In this document: one piece after another, positions 1 through 9,498 of the stretch
How positions within the stretch are numbered: position 1 is the first letter of the stretch
How the letters are laid out: the number at the start of each line of letters is the position of its first letter
Origin: Zoogloea sp.
GTDB lineage: Bacteria; Pseudomonadota; Gammaproteobacteria; Burkholderiales; Rhodocyclaceae
Direction of reading: 5' to 3'
Length of the DNA: 64,000 nucleotides
Assembly (NCBI RefSeq): GCF_030157465.1
Contig: NZ_JAOAUU010000135.1
Location: forward strand, 1 to 64,000
The notes under the pieces: model-generated
Databases searched by the model: none
What the model was told of the DNA's origin: nothing
Seen by the model: the letters and a program-made list of their open reading frames with translations, nothing else
Made by a program: the position numbers and the translations under genes

Positions 1-342
<342 letters not shown>

Positions 343-390
343 GTTCGCGAGGTTTTTGACCTCGTTGCATCCTTGAAGATGCACCATTAA

Positions 391-426
391 AAATCCGGAA
401 CCCCAATCAGGTTCCGGATTTTTTTA
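391..426 (+). terminator. Rho-independent terminator of glnB
   Basis: An 11-bp perfect stem (aatccggaacc at 392-402, ggttccggatt at 410-420) with a 7-nt loop runs into a T tract at 419-425. It lies about 50 bp after the glnB stop codon. The upstream A run means it could also act on minus-strand transcripts from the lipoprotein gene that ends at 498. Confidence 0.9.
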
Positions 427-497
427 TGGCTTTCACCGGGAGTTTGAGTGCGGTCCTGATGGTGCTCAGGCTGCCGCGGGTTGCCCGCCGCACCGGT

Positions 498-1577
498 CTA
501 CTCCCGCTTGTTGCCAGCGGCTGCTTCGTTCGCCTTGTCGGGTCTGGCGGGCGCCCCGGCTTTTGCGGCAACGCGTTTTTCGTTCTGGTCGGCGATCTCG
601 TCCCTGATCTGCCTGGTCGCGAGGCTTCCAAAGCCATCCGCCAGGTTGCGCGCGGCGAGCCCGGTGCTGAAGAAGCGACCCAGGCCGAAATCGATGGAGT
701 TGGTCCCGGTCTGGGCCTTGAACTGACCGAAGACCGACAGGGCATCTTTTTCCGCGTTATCGTTGTTGTCCTCGCTTCCGCCCCCGTTGATCAGCCTGGC
801 CTTGCCCCCCTTGCTGGGCGCCTGGGTGGGAATGTAGGCAATGCTGCGACCGGAGTAGCCCAGGGTAAAGCTCGGCCCCTGTTCGGCTACGGCCGTCTGC
901 ACGCTGATGCCGATCCCTATGGTGTTGCTCTGGCCGAAGTACATGCGGATGACTTTTCTCTCGGGCTCGCTCGCCGGCGGCCCGGCGTCCGGGGCGCTTG
1001 CTGCGGGTGCCTTGGCCGAGGTGGCAGGCCCGGCCGTCGTCGGCGCGGCGGACGATGTTGCGGCAAGTCTGGTGTTGTCTCTGGTGTTGTCTTTTTCGCA
1101 GTCTTTCTCGCTGGCATCCTTGTCCGCACAGCTCGTCGAGCCGGCCTTTGGCGTGCACGGTTCAGCCTGCATGCCTTTTCGGTAGCCATCGGCCAGATTC
1201 GCGGCAGCCAGCCCGGTGGCAAAAAAACGGTCCAGCTTGATGGCGCCCCTTTTTTCCGGCTCGGTGCTCAGCATGGGCCAGTTTCCCTGGCTGGTGAATT
1301 GCCCGAACACCGACAGGGCGTCGTGTCGCTTGGTGCATTTGGTGTGGTAGGACTGAATTCTGCTCACCTTGTCGTCGGTAACGATCGCCACCGGCACGAT
1401 GGCGAGGTTTTTGTCCTTATAGCCCAGCGTGAAGTCGAAGCCCTGGCTGTCTGCGCCAACGTTGGCCGTAACGCCGAAGTTCACCGCCTCGCCGAAGATC
1501 AGCGGGCTGCCCGAGGTGGCGCAGGCGCTAAGGCCGAGTACCGGGAAGAGCAGCAGGAGATTCGGGCTGGGTTTCAT
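498..1577 (-). CDS. Lipoprotein with an internal duplication, function unknown
   Basis: A 359-residue predicted lipoprotein. The N-terminus is a type II signal peptide with lipobox LSAC, acylated Cys at residue 19. The start at 1577 is chosen over an upstream in-frame Met because GAGAGGAG lies just before it and the signal peptide begins there. The protein contains two related copies, about residues 33-135 and 220-320. Each has 'FTLGY', then 'DALSVFGQF', then 'FF(A/S)TGLAA(A/R)NLADG'. They are joined by a low-complexity Ala/Pro/Ser/Asp linker. I do not recognise the family. It overlaps the end of the upstream lipoprotein gene by 50 bp, so the two are probably co-transcribed. Confidence 0.75.
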   Translation of the reverse strand: MKPSPNLLLLFPVLGLSACATSGSPLIFGEAVNFGVTANVGADSQGFDFTLGYKDKNLAIVPVAIVTDDKVSRIQSYHTKCTKRHDALSVFGQFTSQGNWPMLSTEPEKRGAIKLDRFFATGLAAANLADGYRKGMQAEPCTPKAGSTSCADKDASEKDCEKDNTRDNTRLAATSSAAPTTAGPATSAKAPAASAPDAGPPASEPERKVIRMYFGQSNTIGIGISVQTAVAEQGPSFTLGYSGRSIAYIPTQAPSKGGKARLINGGGSEDNNDNAEKDALSVFGQFKAQTGTNSIDFGLGRFFSTGLAARNLADGFGSLATRQIRDEIADQNEKRVAAKAGAPARPDKANEAAAGNKRE

Positions 1578-1962
1578 GGTGTTTTTCTCCTCTCGGGGGC
1601 TGTTGGGGCGCTGCGATGCAGATGCCGCCTTTTGGATCGGCCAGTCGGCGGGCGGTTTCAAGGTGTTCCGGCTGGCTGACCCAGATGACCAGCCGGCATT
1701 CCGGGCCCAGGGCGGCCCAGCTTTGCCGGGAAAGTCCGGCGCTCCAGCCGAAGGGCGTACTCACGACGCCAAGCGATTCGACCTTGGCAACGTAGGATTT
1801 CGCCGGGTCATCGACGGTTATGGCCAGCACGCCCCAGTGCTGCTCTACCCTGACCTGGTCTGGCCCGGATTCGATACGCACGCTTGCGCAGGCGGCAAGG
1901 GCCAGCGCGCACAGGCCCGCGGTGACATTCATGCACAGGTGGAGCGCCTGACGGGCATTCAT
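1528..1962 (-). CDS. Small predicted lipoprotein, function unknown
   Basis: A 144-residue protein with a lipoprotein signal peptide: hydrophobic 'LCALALAAC' with the lipobox Cys at residue 25. The start at 1962 follows AAAGGA at good spacing, so the longer in-frame extension to 2058 is unlikely. The mature part is short and matches no family I know. The last 17 codons overlap the start of the next lipoprotein gene (1577), and that gene's ribosome binding site lies inside this one, which suggests translational coupling. It is divergent from gltX, so the roughly 190-bp region between them should hold promoters for both directions. Confidence 0.65.
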   Translation of the reverse strand: MNARQALHLCMNVTAGLCALALAACASVRIESGPDQVRVEQHWGVLAITVDDPAKSYVAKVESLGVVSTPFGWSAGLSRQSWAALGPECRLVIWVSQPEHLETARRLADPKGGICIAAPQQPPRGEKHHETQPESPAALPGTRP

Positions 1963-2156
1963 TCGAATCCTTTTTTGGGTCGGCTGTGCAGGCTTCAGTG
2001 CTCGCGGATATTCGCAGGGCATGTACTGCATGCTAGTCGAGGGGCAGGACAACTTCAAGGGCGATCGCGCCCGGTAGGCGGCGGGGCGTTGCGAACAGGC
2101 GGGGAGGGCTGCGTTTGCGTAAAATGCCGGGTTTTACGCTTTTCCGGATTTTCGCC

Positions 2157-3554
2157 ATGGCCTCTATCGTCCGCACCCGTTTCGCCCCCAGCCCCACCGG
2201 CTACCTGCACATCGGGGGGGCGCGCACGGCGCTGTTCTCGTGGGCCTACGCCCGGCGCCATGGCGGCCAGTTCATCCTGCGCATCGAGGACACCGATGTG
2301 GCCCGTTCCACGCCCGAGGCCGTGCAGGCGATTCTCGACGGCATGAACTGGCTCGACCTGAACTGGGACGAAGGCCCGTTCTACCAGATGCAGCGCATGG
2401 ACCGTTACAAGGCGGTGATCCAGGAAATGCTGGCCGCCGGCACGGCCTACCCGTGCTACATGCCGCCGGACGAGCTCGACGCGCTGCGCGAAGCCCAGCG
2501 CGCCCGCGGTGAAAAACCCCGCTACGACGGCCGCTGGCGCCCCGAGGCGGGCAAGGTGCTGCCCGCGCCGCCGGCTGGCGTTTCGCCGGTGATCCGCTTC
2601 AAGAACCCGCTTGAGGGCGTGGTGGCGTGGGACGACCTGGTGAAAGGCCGCATCGAGATCGCCAACGCCGAGATGGATGATCTGATCATCGCCCGCGCCG
2701 ACGGCACGCCCACCTACAACTTCTGCGTGTGCGTGGATGACTGGGACATGGGCATCACCCAGGTGATCCGCGGCGACGACCACGTGAACAACACCCCGCG
2801 CCAGATCAACATCCTCAAGGCGCTGGGGGCCGTGGTGCCGCAATACGCCCACCTGTCGATGATCCTTGGCGACGACGGCCAGAAGCTTTCCAAGCGCCAC
2901 GGCGCGGTGAGCGTCACCCAGTACGATGACGACGGTTACCTGCCGGAGGCCGTCATCAACTACCTGGCGCGCCTGGGCTGGAGCCACGGCGATGACGAAA
3001 TCTTTACCCGTGCGCAGCTGGTTGAATGGTTCGACCTGGATCACATCACCCCGTCGGCCGCCCAGTTCAACACCGAAAAGCTCAACTGGCTCAACGCCCA
3101 CTACATCAAGCAGACCGACAACGCCCGGCTGGCCGCCGATGTGTCGCGCCGGCTGGCCCGCCGCGAGGTGGACCCGGAAGCCGGCCCCCGGCTTGAAACG
3201 ATCATCGCGCTGTACAAGGACCGCGTTGCGACGCTGAACGAGCTGGCCGACGCCGCCGAGCCGTTCTATATCGATCTTCACCCGGCGCCGGAAGTCATCG
3301 CCCAGCATCTCACCGACGCGGCCCGCACGGCGCTGGCAAGCCTGCGCGGCAAGCTGGCCGAGGTGGCGTGGGAGAAGGCTGCGCTGTCGGCGGCGATCAA
3401 GGAAACCTGCACCGCCCACGGCATGAAGATGCCGCAGGTGGCGATTCCGCTGCGCGTGGTTCTGCTTGGCCAGCCGCAAACGCCGGCCATCGACGCCGTG
3501 CTGGAAACGATGGGCCGCGAACTGGTGCTCGGCCGCATCGACCGCGCGCTGTAA
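2157..3554 (+). CDS. gltX: Glutamate--tRNA ligase
   Basis: A class I aminoacyl-tRNA synthetase of 465 residues that charges tRNA-Glu in the cytoplasm. The HIGH-type motif appears as 'YLHIGGA' about 15 residues from the start and the KMSKS-type motif as 'KLSKRHG' near residue 245. The C-terminal anticodon-binding region is present, so this is full GltX and not the short GluQ paralogue. The start '[15 protein letters not shown]' at 2157 is the usual one for the family, and an in-frame Met 14 codons upstream is ignored. It converges with the next gene, with only 24 bp between the stops. Confidence 0.97.
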   Translation: MASIVRTRFAPSPTGYLHIGGARTALFSWAYARRHGGQFILRIEDTDVARSTPEAVQAILDGMNWLDLNWDEGPFYQMQRMDRYKAVIQEMLAAGTAYPCYMPPDELDALREAQRARGEKPRYDGRWRPEAGKVLPAPPAGVSPVIRFKNPLEGVVAWDDLVKGRIEIANAEMDDLIIARADGTPTYNFCVCVDDWDMGITQVIRGDDHVNNTPRQINILKALGAVVPQYAHLSMILGDDGQKLSKRHGAVSVTQYDDDGYLPEAVINYLARLGWSHGDDEIFTRAQLVEWFDLDHITPSAAQFNTEKLNWLNAHYIKQTDNARLAADVSRRLARREVDPEAGPRLETIIALYKDRVATLNELADAAEPFYIDLHPAPEVIAQHLTDAARTALASLRGKLAEVAWEKAALSAAIKETCTAHGMKMPQVAIPLRVVLLGQPQTPAIDAVLETMGRELVLGRIDRAL

Positions 3555-3578
3555 GTTTCTGAGCGCGGCCGGGGCGCT

Positions 3579-4844
3579 TCAGTTGGTTGTGGCCGGCGGG
3601 CGGGTTCCGTCGCCGGCCTGGTTGCCGCCGCGCACCAGATCCCGCGCGCGGAGCAGGCCGTTGATGGTCTGAATCCAGAACGGCGCGCCGAGCCCGAGCA
3701 TCACGACGCTCAGGATCACGCCGAACAGCCAGCGCAGGGCGCGGCTGGTGTCGTTGCCGAGCGCACTCAAGGCGCTGCCGCCGGCCCATGACGCTTCTGG
3801 GTGCCCGGGCGCCAGCGCCAGCAATGCGCTGCAGCGCGGATCCGTGTTGCCGGTGTCGCAGCCGGGGTAGCGATCCCACCCGGCCGGGAAAGTGGTGGTG
3901 GCGTGGGTGAGCACCTGGCGGGTGTCGGCGTAGGCGCTTTCGGTGGCCTGGATGGCGTCCCTCGCCTCGCGGGCCTTGGCTTCGATTTCATCTTTTTTGC
4001 CCGGCGCCGCGCTGAGCAGGAGTTTTTCCAGCTCGTCGATCTTCCGGGAAGGGGACGCGTTGGTGGCGGGGGCGTCGGCCGTTTGCGGATCGGCAGCCCC
4101 GGTCTTGGCCGAGCTCTCGTATTTGGCGATGATCGCGCCCCGCAGGGCCGGCTGGGCGAGATAGGTTTCAAGCAGGTTGAAGGCGTCGATGTTGGCGCCG
4201 AAGGCCAGCATGGCGGCAAACACCAGGCTGTGCCGCCGGGCGATGCGTGAAAAATCTTCGGTCGCGGCGTGACCGTAGGCGATGAACTGCTCGTACAGTT
4301 TTTGCAGGCTGGCCTCGAAGCCCGCGGCATCCACTGCGTTTTCCATTTTGGCTGCCAGGGATCTTCCGGCGCTGGATGCGCTGAAGCGGGTCTTGAATTC
4401 ATCCTCGCTCAGGGTGTCGAGGGTGTCGCTCAGGGACGACCAGACTTTCCATTCGTAAGACAGCCGCGGCCACAGCCCGGCGAGCCAGCTGGTGGCCGCG
4501 GCGTGTGGGGCGGCCACGATTCCCTGGTCGGGAAGCCGCGCACGGTACGCGGCGGCCTGTGCATCGTCCGGCTTGGCAGCGATCTCCGCGAGCCTGGCCG
4601 GCTGCAGGCTCATTTCGCCCACAAAGCGGCGCAGCGCGTCCGCGTCTGCCGGCAGGTTTTGCGCGCTCAGTCTTTCCTTCAGCGCCAGCGTAAACAGGCT
4701 TTGCAGCAAGTCCCGCAAACCCCGTGCCCGGGCGCGCAGGGCGCGCTGCCAAGTGCCCGACAGGGACGATACGCCAGTGGTCAGGACGAGCATCGTCAGT
4801 GCGAGCGCCAGAAACGCCTCGAGAAGCGGCAGAAACGAAGTCAT
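3579..4844 (-). CDS. Predicted inner-membrane protein, function unknown
   Basis: A 421-residue protein with one hydrophobic segment at the N-terminus (about residues 4-24), a possible second near residues 205-225 ('VFAAMLAFGANIDAF') and one near the C-terminus ('WLFGVILSVVMLGLGAPFWI'). In between are Ala-rich helical segments and a short 'PGCDTGNTDPRC' stretch with two cysteines. The ATG at 4844 has AGGAAG eight bases upstream, so a TTG one codon earlier is not used. I do not recognise a family. Neither neighbour suggests a pathway. The topology suggests a membrane-anchored protein with a large soluble loop. Confidence 0.7.
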   Translation of the reverse strand: MTSFLPLLEAFLALALTMLVLTTGVSSLSGTWQRALRARARGLRDLLQSLFTLALKERLSAQNLPADADALRRFVGEMSLQPARLAEIAAKPDDAQAAAYRARLPDQGIVAAPHAAATSWLAGLWPRLSYEWKVWSSLSDTLDTLSEDEFKTRFSASSAGRSLAAKMENAVDAAGFEASLQKLYEQFIAYGHAATEDFSRIARRHSLVFAAMLAFGANIDAFNLLETYLAQPALRGAIIAKYESSAKTGAADPQTADAPATNASPSRKIDELEKLLLSAAPGKKDEIEAKAREARDAIQATESAYADTRQVLTHATTTFPAGWDRYPGCDTGNTDPRCSALLALAPGHPEASWAGGSALSALGNDTSRALRWLFGVILSVVMLGLGAPFWIQTINGLLRARDLVRGGNQAGDGTRPPATTN

Positions 4845-5030
4845 CAAGGTGTCTTCCTGAAAGGTGCGTTGGAGCAGGGGAATCGACCGACCCCGCCCGG
4901 CTCACTTTCAAGAATAGACAGGCGCCTCAGTTACGCAAAGCTGCCATCCGGCAGCGCAAGGGGCTTGCTGCGCCTTGAGCGTGCAACAAGCTCCTTGTCC
5001 GGTGTTCAGGAGGCGCAATACGCGCCGGCG

Positions 5031-5819
5031 TTAGAAGTTTGCCGGCTGCTGGCTGCCTGAGCCCTGGGCCTGGCGGGGCACGATCTCGCCGTTGCGAATC
5101 CGCACCGCATCACCCTCGTGCCAGGCCGGTGCGCTTTGTTGTTCGACGACCCGGCGGGTGCCGTCGTCGAGGCGCACGGTAATCCGGTAGTGGCTGATCG
5201 TGCGGTAACGGCGTTCGGCTTCGTTGCCGGCAAAACCGCCGAGCACGGCGCCGCCGATCCGGGCGATCTGCTTGCCCGAGCCTTCGCCGACCTGATGGCC
5301 GAGCACGCCGCCGAGGATGGCGCCACCCACGGCGCCGAGGCCTGAGCCTTCGCCCTTCTGCTGGATGGCCTCGATGTTCTCGATCACGCCGCAGTCACGG
5401 CAGATGGGCGCTGCGGGCGGGGCATCGGCAACGCGGCGGGCGGTGTGGTCGGTGGGCGGCTGCGCATCCCGTGGGGCGGGCACGGCATCGACCGGCGGCG
5501 GGTTGCCCTTCGCCACGGCGGGGGTTGCGGCAGGTTTGGGGCGGACCGGTGTGTGCTTTGCCGCCGGGGCCGGTTCGTGGTGTTCGGCCTTGAGGGCCGG
5601 GGCCCCGGGCTCGGCCGGTTCGGCGGCGGCCAGTCTGGTCGGCGCAACGGGTTCGGGGGCCGCGGTGCCAGTGACGGCTGAACTCTGCGGCGCAGCGCTG
5701 CCGGATTCGGGCAGCAGGCCGGTGAGCTTTGCCACACCGGCCAGGCTGAGCGCGGTTACGGATGCGGCTGCAACCCAGAGCATGGGGTGCAGGGCAGTAC
5801 GGCTGGGGGTGGTGCTCAT
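5031..5819 (-). CDS. Glycine-zipper 2TM domain outer-membrane-type protein
   Basis: A 262-residue protein with an N-terminal signal-anchor-like segment (about residues 13-31), then a long Pro/Ala-rich linker. A 'CRDCG' motif leads into a glycine-zipper domain of the SlyB/Pcp (Rickettsia 17-kDa antigen) family, visible as 'GAVGGAILGGVLGHQVG' and 'GGAVLGGFAGNEAERR'. After that comes a small beta-rich tail. Such proteins insert in or associate with the envelope, and their exact role is usually unknown. AGGAG lies before the ATG at 5819. The gene appears to be transcribed alone. Confidence 0.82.
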   Translation of the reverse strand: MSTTPSRTALHPMLWVAAASVTALSLAGVAKLTGLLPESGSAAPQSSAVTGTAAPEPVAPTRLAAAEPAEPGAPALKAEHHEPAPAAKHTPVRPKPAATPAVAKGNPPPVDAVPAPRDAQPPTDHTARRVADAPPAAPICRDCGVIENIEAIQQKGEGSGLGAVGGAILGGVLGHQVGEGSGKQIARIGGAVLGGFAGNEAERRYRTISHYRITVRLDDGTRRVVEQQSAPAWHEGDAVRIRNGEIVPRQAQGSGSQQPANF

Positions 5820-5944
5820 GCTTTTCTCCTTGAAGGGTGAAAAGCTTAACGCGCCAGGTCGCTCCAGGGAGACGCCTGCAATCGCCCCTTACAAAAGGCT
5901 CTCTCAGCGAACCCGACGATGCACCCTGTGTGATGAAGGGGCCC

Positions 5945-6035
5945 TGTAGGGGCGACTTCAGTCGCCCGCGGACTTTGATCAACGGCTTGCCTGTGATTCA
6001 ACGTGCGGATGGGCGATGAAGTCGCCCCCACTAAA
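5945..6035. repeat. Pair of inverted REP-like palindromes
   Basis: The palindromic unit ggggcgacttcagtcgccc at 5949-5967 is followed about 45 bp later by an oppositely oriented near-copy (gggcgatgaagtcgccccc, 6011-6029). Each forms a short hairpin, and the pair sits between two genes with no coding potential around it. This is the usual arrangement of extragenic REP/BIME-type elements. Whether the unit is dispersed in the genome cannot be seen from one window. Confidence 0.6.
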
Positions 6036-6103
6036 GCCACAACAATGCGCCTGCAACCGACGCAACGGTGAATGCCCATCACACAATGGCCGAGTGGCGG
6101 CGT

Positions 6104-7597
6104 TTATTCCTCGCTGCCTGCGCTGGGGCGGGGCGGTTTGAGCAGGTAGCGGGCCGGGTCCATGGCATCCACCAGCTCAGACTCGAGGGGCAGCGGATCG
6201 CCGTTGATCTGGCTGGCCAGCAGCTCGCCTGCCAGGCTGGCCCACACCAGGCCGCGGGCGCCAAAACCGGACACCGCGTAAAGGCCCGGCTGGCGCGGGA
6301 TATCGGCGAGCGGCGTGGTCTTTTCGGTCTGGGCGACGGCCGGCACGGCGCCGATCATCGGCAGGCGGTCGGGCGAGGCCGGGCGGAAGCCGACCCGGCC
6401 TTCGAGATGGGCCGGATCATAGGGCGCAGCGTAGCCGGGCAGGATGAAATCGAGCTTGGCGAGGTTTTCGCGGTGTTCCTCTACGCGCAGTTCGGTACCG
6501 TCGTCGTCGGCGATGAAGGTGGCGCCGGCGCAGCGCATGCCGTCCACCTCGGGGCTCACGTAGCCCAGGCGGCACACCACCACCTTCGGCGCGCTGCCGG
6601 GCGTGGCTGGCAGGTGCGAGACCTGGCCGCGTGCCGGACGCACCGGCAAGGCCGCAGCCAGCGGCAGGGCGCGGATGCCGACGCCGTTGGCGAGGATCGC
6701 CACCGCCGCACGGGCGATCTCGGTGTCGTCCGGGGCGAAAGCGACCCACTCGGCGCCAATGCGCTCCAGCCGGTCGAGCTTGGTGTCGAAACGGGTCGTG
6801 ATGGCGGCCCCGCCGGCGGCCAGATTGGCAGCGCACAGGCTCGGCGGCTGGATCCAGCCACCGCTCGGGAACCACCAGCCTCCCGTTTCAACCGGCCAGC
6901 CACAGATTGTTGTCGCTTCATCCTTGGTCACGAAACGCAGATAGTCTTCAGGCGGCTGGTGGGCGTCGACGACTGCGCGCATCTTGCCCTCCTGCCTGGC
7001 GTCGCGGCCAAGGTGCAGCACGCCGCATTGCGACCAGCGCACCGGGTGCCCGGCGGCGGCCAGTGCTTCGAAGTGCCGAAGCCCGTAAAGAAAGCCCGCC
7101 CGGGTGATGCGGGCGAGCCGGTTGTCGTCGAGACTGGGCAGCGGGCGGAACACGCCGGCCTTGTTGCCGGACGCGCCGTGGCCGGGGCCGGGCGCCTCGT
7201 CGATCACGGTGATCTGCCAGCCACGGGCGGCGAGCCGCTCGGCGACGGAGGTGCCGGCGACGCCGGCGCCGATGACGAGGGCGGTGGGGGGGCGTGTGGC
7301 CGGCCGGACCTTGCCGGCTAAATCGTCGGGAAGCTCGTCGGTGCGGTACGGGGACGGGACGGGCGGGATTGCGTGCGACTGTGCCCGGTGCGACGAATCG
7401 TTTTTCTGGATGCTCAGGAGCGTGTCGAGTGGCTTGAGATCAGGCGCGGCGAGTCTCCGGGCGAGGCAACGCTCAAGAAAAACAGGGTTTTTCCGATATT
7501 GCGCAACGTCAGCTGAATGCTTGCCGCCACCGCCAGCCGGTGGAAGGATGGCGTCGCATGAGGATCTGCTTGCCACGCAGGGCGCGGGCGGGGTCAT
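6104..7597 (-). CDS. mnmC: FAD-dependent cmnm5(s2)U34 oxidoreductase domain (MnmC C-terminal type)
   Basis: An FAD-dependent oxidoreductase of the MnmC C-terminal domain type, which converts cmnm5U34 to nm5U34 in tRNA. The FAD-binding 'VIGAGVAGTSVAERLAARGW' is followed by 'ASGNKAGVFRPLPS', 'ANGVGIRALP' and a C-terminal 'GFGARGLVWASLAGELLA', all matching that domain in order. The N-terminal methyltransferase of the two-domain E. coli enzyme is absent. Only about 90 poorly conserved residues precede the FAD fold. The start is uncertain: the ATG at 7597 has no clear ribosome binding site, and further Met codons lie at 7612 and 7723. A shorter non-ATG start is also possible. Confidence 0.8.
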   Translation of the reverse strand: MTPPAPCVASRSSCDAILPPAGGGGKHSADVAQYRKNPVFLERCLARRLAAPDLKPLDTLLSIQKNDSSHRAQSHAIPPVPSPYRTDELPDDLAGKVRPATRPPTALVIGAGVAGTSVAERLAARGWQITVIDEAPGPGHGASGNKAGVFRPLPSLDDNRLARITRAGFLYGLRHFEALAAAGHPVRWSQCGVLHLGRDARQEGKMRAVVDAHQPPEDYLRFVTKDEATTICGWPVETGGWWFPSGGWIQPPSLCAANLAAGGAAITTRFDTKLDRLERIGAEWVAFAPDDTEIARAAVAILANGVGIRALPLAAALPVRPARGQVSHLPATPGSAPKVVVCRLGYVSPEVDGMRCAGATFIADDDGTELRVEEHRENLAKLDFILPGYAAPYDPAHLEGRVGFRPASPDRLPMIGAVPAVAQTEKTTPLADIPRQPGLYAVSGFGARGLVWASLAGELLASQINGDPLPLESELVDAMDPARYLLKPPRPSAGSEE

Positions 7598-7956
7598 GAC
7601 GGGTTGGGGAGACATTTGGCTGAGAGCAGGGGTGGGACGAGGGCTGGGTACCTGATCGATGTGTCGTAGCGGCTTATCTGGCGCGGCGATTGGCAGTTTG
7701 CCCTGCCGAGGCCGGTGCTGCAATTCCTTGCAGAGTGAAGCCTTTGGGTATTCCGAGTGAATATGGCTGCCGTGCTGAGGAGGTCAGCCGGCTGGACTGA
7801 GTTGCTCTGCATGGGATAGACTTTCCACCCTATTTCGCCCTGAGGCTGCAACAGCAGTCCGAAATCATCCAGCAAATATTATTGCTTAAAATGTGTCGTT
7901 TCCCCGTGTTTTCATCACGGTTTCCGGTTTTTCAGACAAGTGCTACGTACCGCTGA
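7598..7956. other. Intergenic region upstream of the polysaccharide island
   Basis: This 359-bp gap separates mnmC (minus) from the first island gene (plus). No convincing gene is visible. Composition becomes clearly AT-richer in the last 90 bp (around 7870-7940), which is the natural place for the promoter of the island. I could not identify a -35/-10 pair with confidence. Confidence 0.5.
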
Positions 7957-8745
7957 ATGATTAGTAAGCTGACAAGACTTGCAGCAGAGGTTTATGCCAG
8001 TCGGTCTGTTCTCGGGCGGCTGGTCCGGCAGCAGTTGATACTGCGTTACAGGCGAACCGTTCTCGGGTACCTGTGGACCCTCGTCAACCCATTGTTGATG
8101 ATGTCGGTGATGGCGATGGTCTTTGCCACCATCTTCAAGGAAGACGTGAAAGTCTTCGCCATCTTCCTTTTTGCCGGGATGATTCCCTGGAACTGCTTCA
8201 ATTCGATTGTCGTCCAGTCCGGCGGGGCCTTCATAAACAATGAAGGCTTGATAAAGAAGATATACATTCCCAAAATACTGTTTCCGCTCAGCGTTTCGCT
8301 TGGGGTTTTCATCGACAGCATCCTGTCGTTTTTTGCTCTTTTCGCAATTATTCTGGCGGTGGGAGGCAAGGTCAGCACGGCGCTGTTTTTTGTGCCTGTT
8401 GCCTATATCCTGCTCTTTCTATTTTCGTTTGGAGTCGGTTTGGTCTTCTCGGTGGCTACGGTCTTTTTCCGTGATTTGCAGTACGTGATCCAGATTGCCA
8501 TGCAGGGACTCTTTTTCCTGACGCCGGTTCTCTATAAAAAAGACGTTCTTTCCGGCGGGGTTTCAAACCTGGTGGCGTTGAATCCGGTCGTGCCCTTTAT
8601 CGAGCTTTTCCGGGCTCCGCTTTTCCAGGCGAAGATGCCTTCGGATGATGTGATTCTTCATGCGTCGCTGATCTCCATCGTTTCCATCATTCTGGGGCTG
8701 GTTGTGCTCCTTGGACAGGAGAAGAAAGTCGTTTTCCGGCTTTGA
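7957..8745 (+). CDS. wzm: ABC-type polysaccharide exporter, permease subunit
   Basis: A 262-residue ABC-2 type integral membrane protein with about six hydrophobic segments. The N-terminal cytoplasmic 'LILRYRRTVLGYLWTLVNPLL' is typical of Wzm/RfbA/TagG permeases that move undecaprenyl-linked or lipid-linked polysaccharide across the inner membrane. It is followed six bases later by its ATPase partner. Its position as first gene of the island suggests that a surface glycan made here is exported by the ABC-dependent route rather than by Wzx/Wzy. The ATG at 7957 begins the conserved N-terminus. Confidence 0.92.
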   Translation: MISKLTRLAAEVYASRSVLGRLVRQQLILRYRRTVLGYLWTLVNPLLMMSVMAMVFATIFKEDVKVFAIFLFAGMIPWNCFNSIVVQSGGAFINNEGLIKKIYIPKILFPLSVSLGVFIDSILSFFALFAIILAVGGKVSTALFFVPVAYILLFLFSFGVGLVFSVATVFFRDLQYVIQIAMQGLFFLTPVLYKKDVLSGGVSNLVALNPVVPFIELFRAPLFQAKMPSDDVILHASLISIVSIILGLVVLLGQEKKVVFRL

Positions 8746-8751
8746 CCCCTC

Positions 8752-9498
8752 ATGTCGAAAATCATTGTTGATAAGCTGTCCATCAAGTTCCGCATCTATC
8801 ACGACAGGTCTCCTTCATTAAAGGATTACGTCGCCAACCTTTTTCGCGGTAACCGGCAGTCGGCCTATTCGGATTTCTGGGCGGTAAAGGATGTTTCCCT
8901 GGAGTTCAATTCGGGTGACCGGGTCGGCATCGTCGGACACAACGGGGCCGGCAAGAGCACTTTGCTGAAGGCTTTGTGTCGAGTCTATGAGTCGTCCGAC
9001 GGTCGGGTGACTGTGGACGGCCGCCTTGCTCCGTTGCTGGAGATCGGAGCGGGCTTTCATCCCGAATTCACCGGGCGGGAAAATATCTATCTGAACGGCG
9101 CGATCCTTGGCTATACCGATCTGCAGTTGCGAGCGATCGAGCCGGAGGTGATTGCATTTGCCGAACTCGAAGAGTTCATCGATACACCGGTCAAATACTA
9201 TTCGACCGGGATGTACATGCGCCTGGCTTTTTCCCTGGCCACCGCGGTGCATCCCGACATCCTCGTTCTCGACGAGATCTTTGCTGGTGGAGATGCCGCC
9301 TTCATGGCGCGAGCGACCACCCGCATGTTCGAGATGATCGACAGGGCCAACATCATGATCATGGTTTCCCATGATCATCATCTCGTCAAATCCCTTTGTA
9401 ATCGGGTCGTCTGGATGGATCACGGGCGGGTTGTCCTGGATGGGGCGCCGGACGTTGTGATTGACCAATACCTCGGATTGAATACCCATGCAGGATGA
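8752..9498 (+). CDS. wzt: ABC-type polysaccharide exporter, ATPase subunit
   Basis: A 248-residue ATPase that powers the preceding permease. Walker A is 'GHNGAGKST' (residues 62-70), the signature is 'YSTGM' from residue 150 as in Wzt/TagH/KpsT proteins, and Walker B is 'DILVLDE' (169-175). The protein ends soon after the nucleotide-binding domain. It therefore lacks the C-terminal carbohydrate-binding domain that many O-antigen Wzt proteins use to recognise a modified chain end. It overlaps the next gene by 11 bp. Confidence 0.92.
   Translation: MSKIIVDKLSIKFRIYHDRSPSLKDYVANLFRGNRQSAYSDFWAVKDVSLEFNSGDRVGIVGHNGAGKSTLLKALCRVYESSDGRVTVDGRLAPLLEIGAGFHPEFTGRENIYLNGAILGYTDLQLRAIEPEVIAFAELEEFIDTPVKYYSTGMYMRLAFSLATAVHPDILVLDEIFAGGDAAFMARATTRMFEMIDRANIMIMVSHDHHLVKSLCNRVVWMDHGRVVLDGAPDVVIDQYLGLNTHAG

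Noticed and set aside
426-1679. A 417-codon plus-strand open frame over the lipoprotein gene
   Set aside because: No ribosome site and no domain; the minus strand has a signal peptide, lipobox, ribosome site and a conserved internal repeat.
4845-5030. Small gene between the membrane protein and the glycine-zipper protein
   Set aside because: Open frames here lack a ribosome site and a plausible protein composition; I see no feature in this gap.
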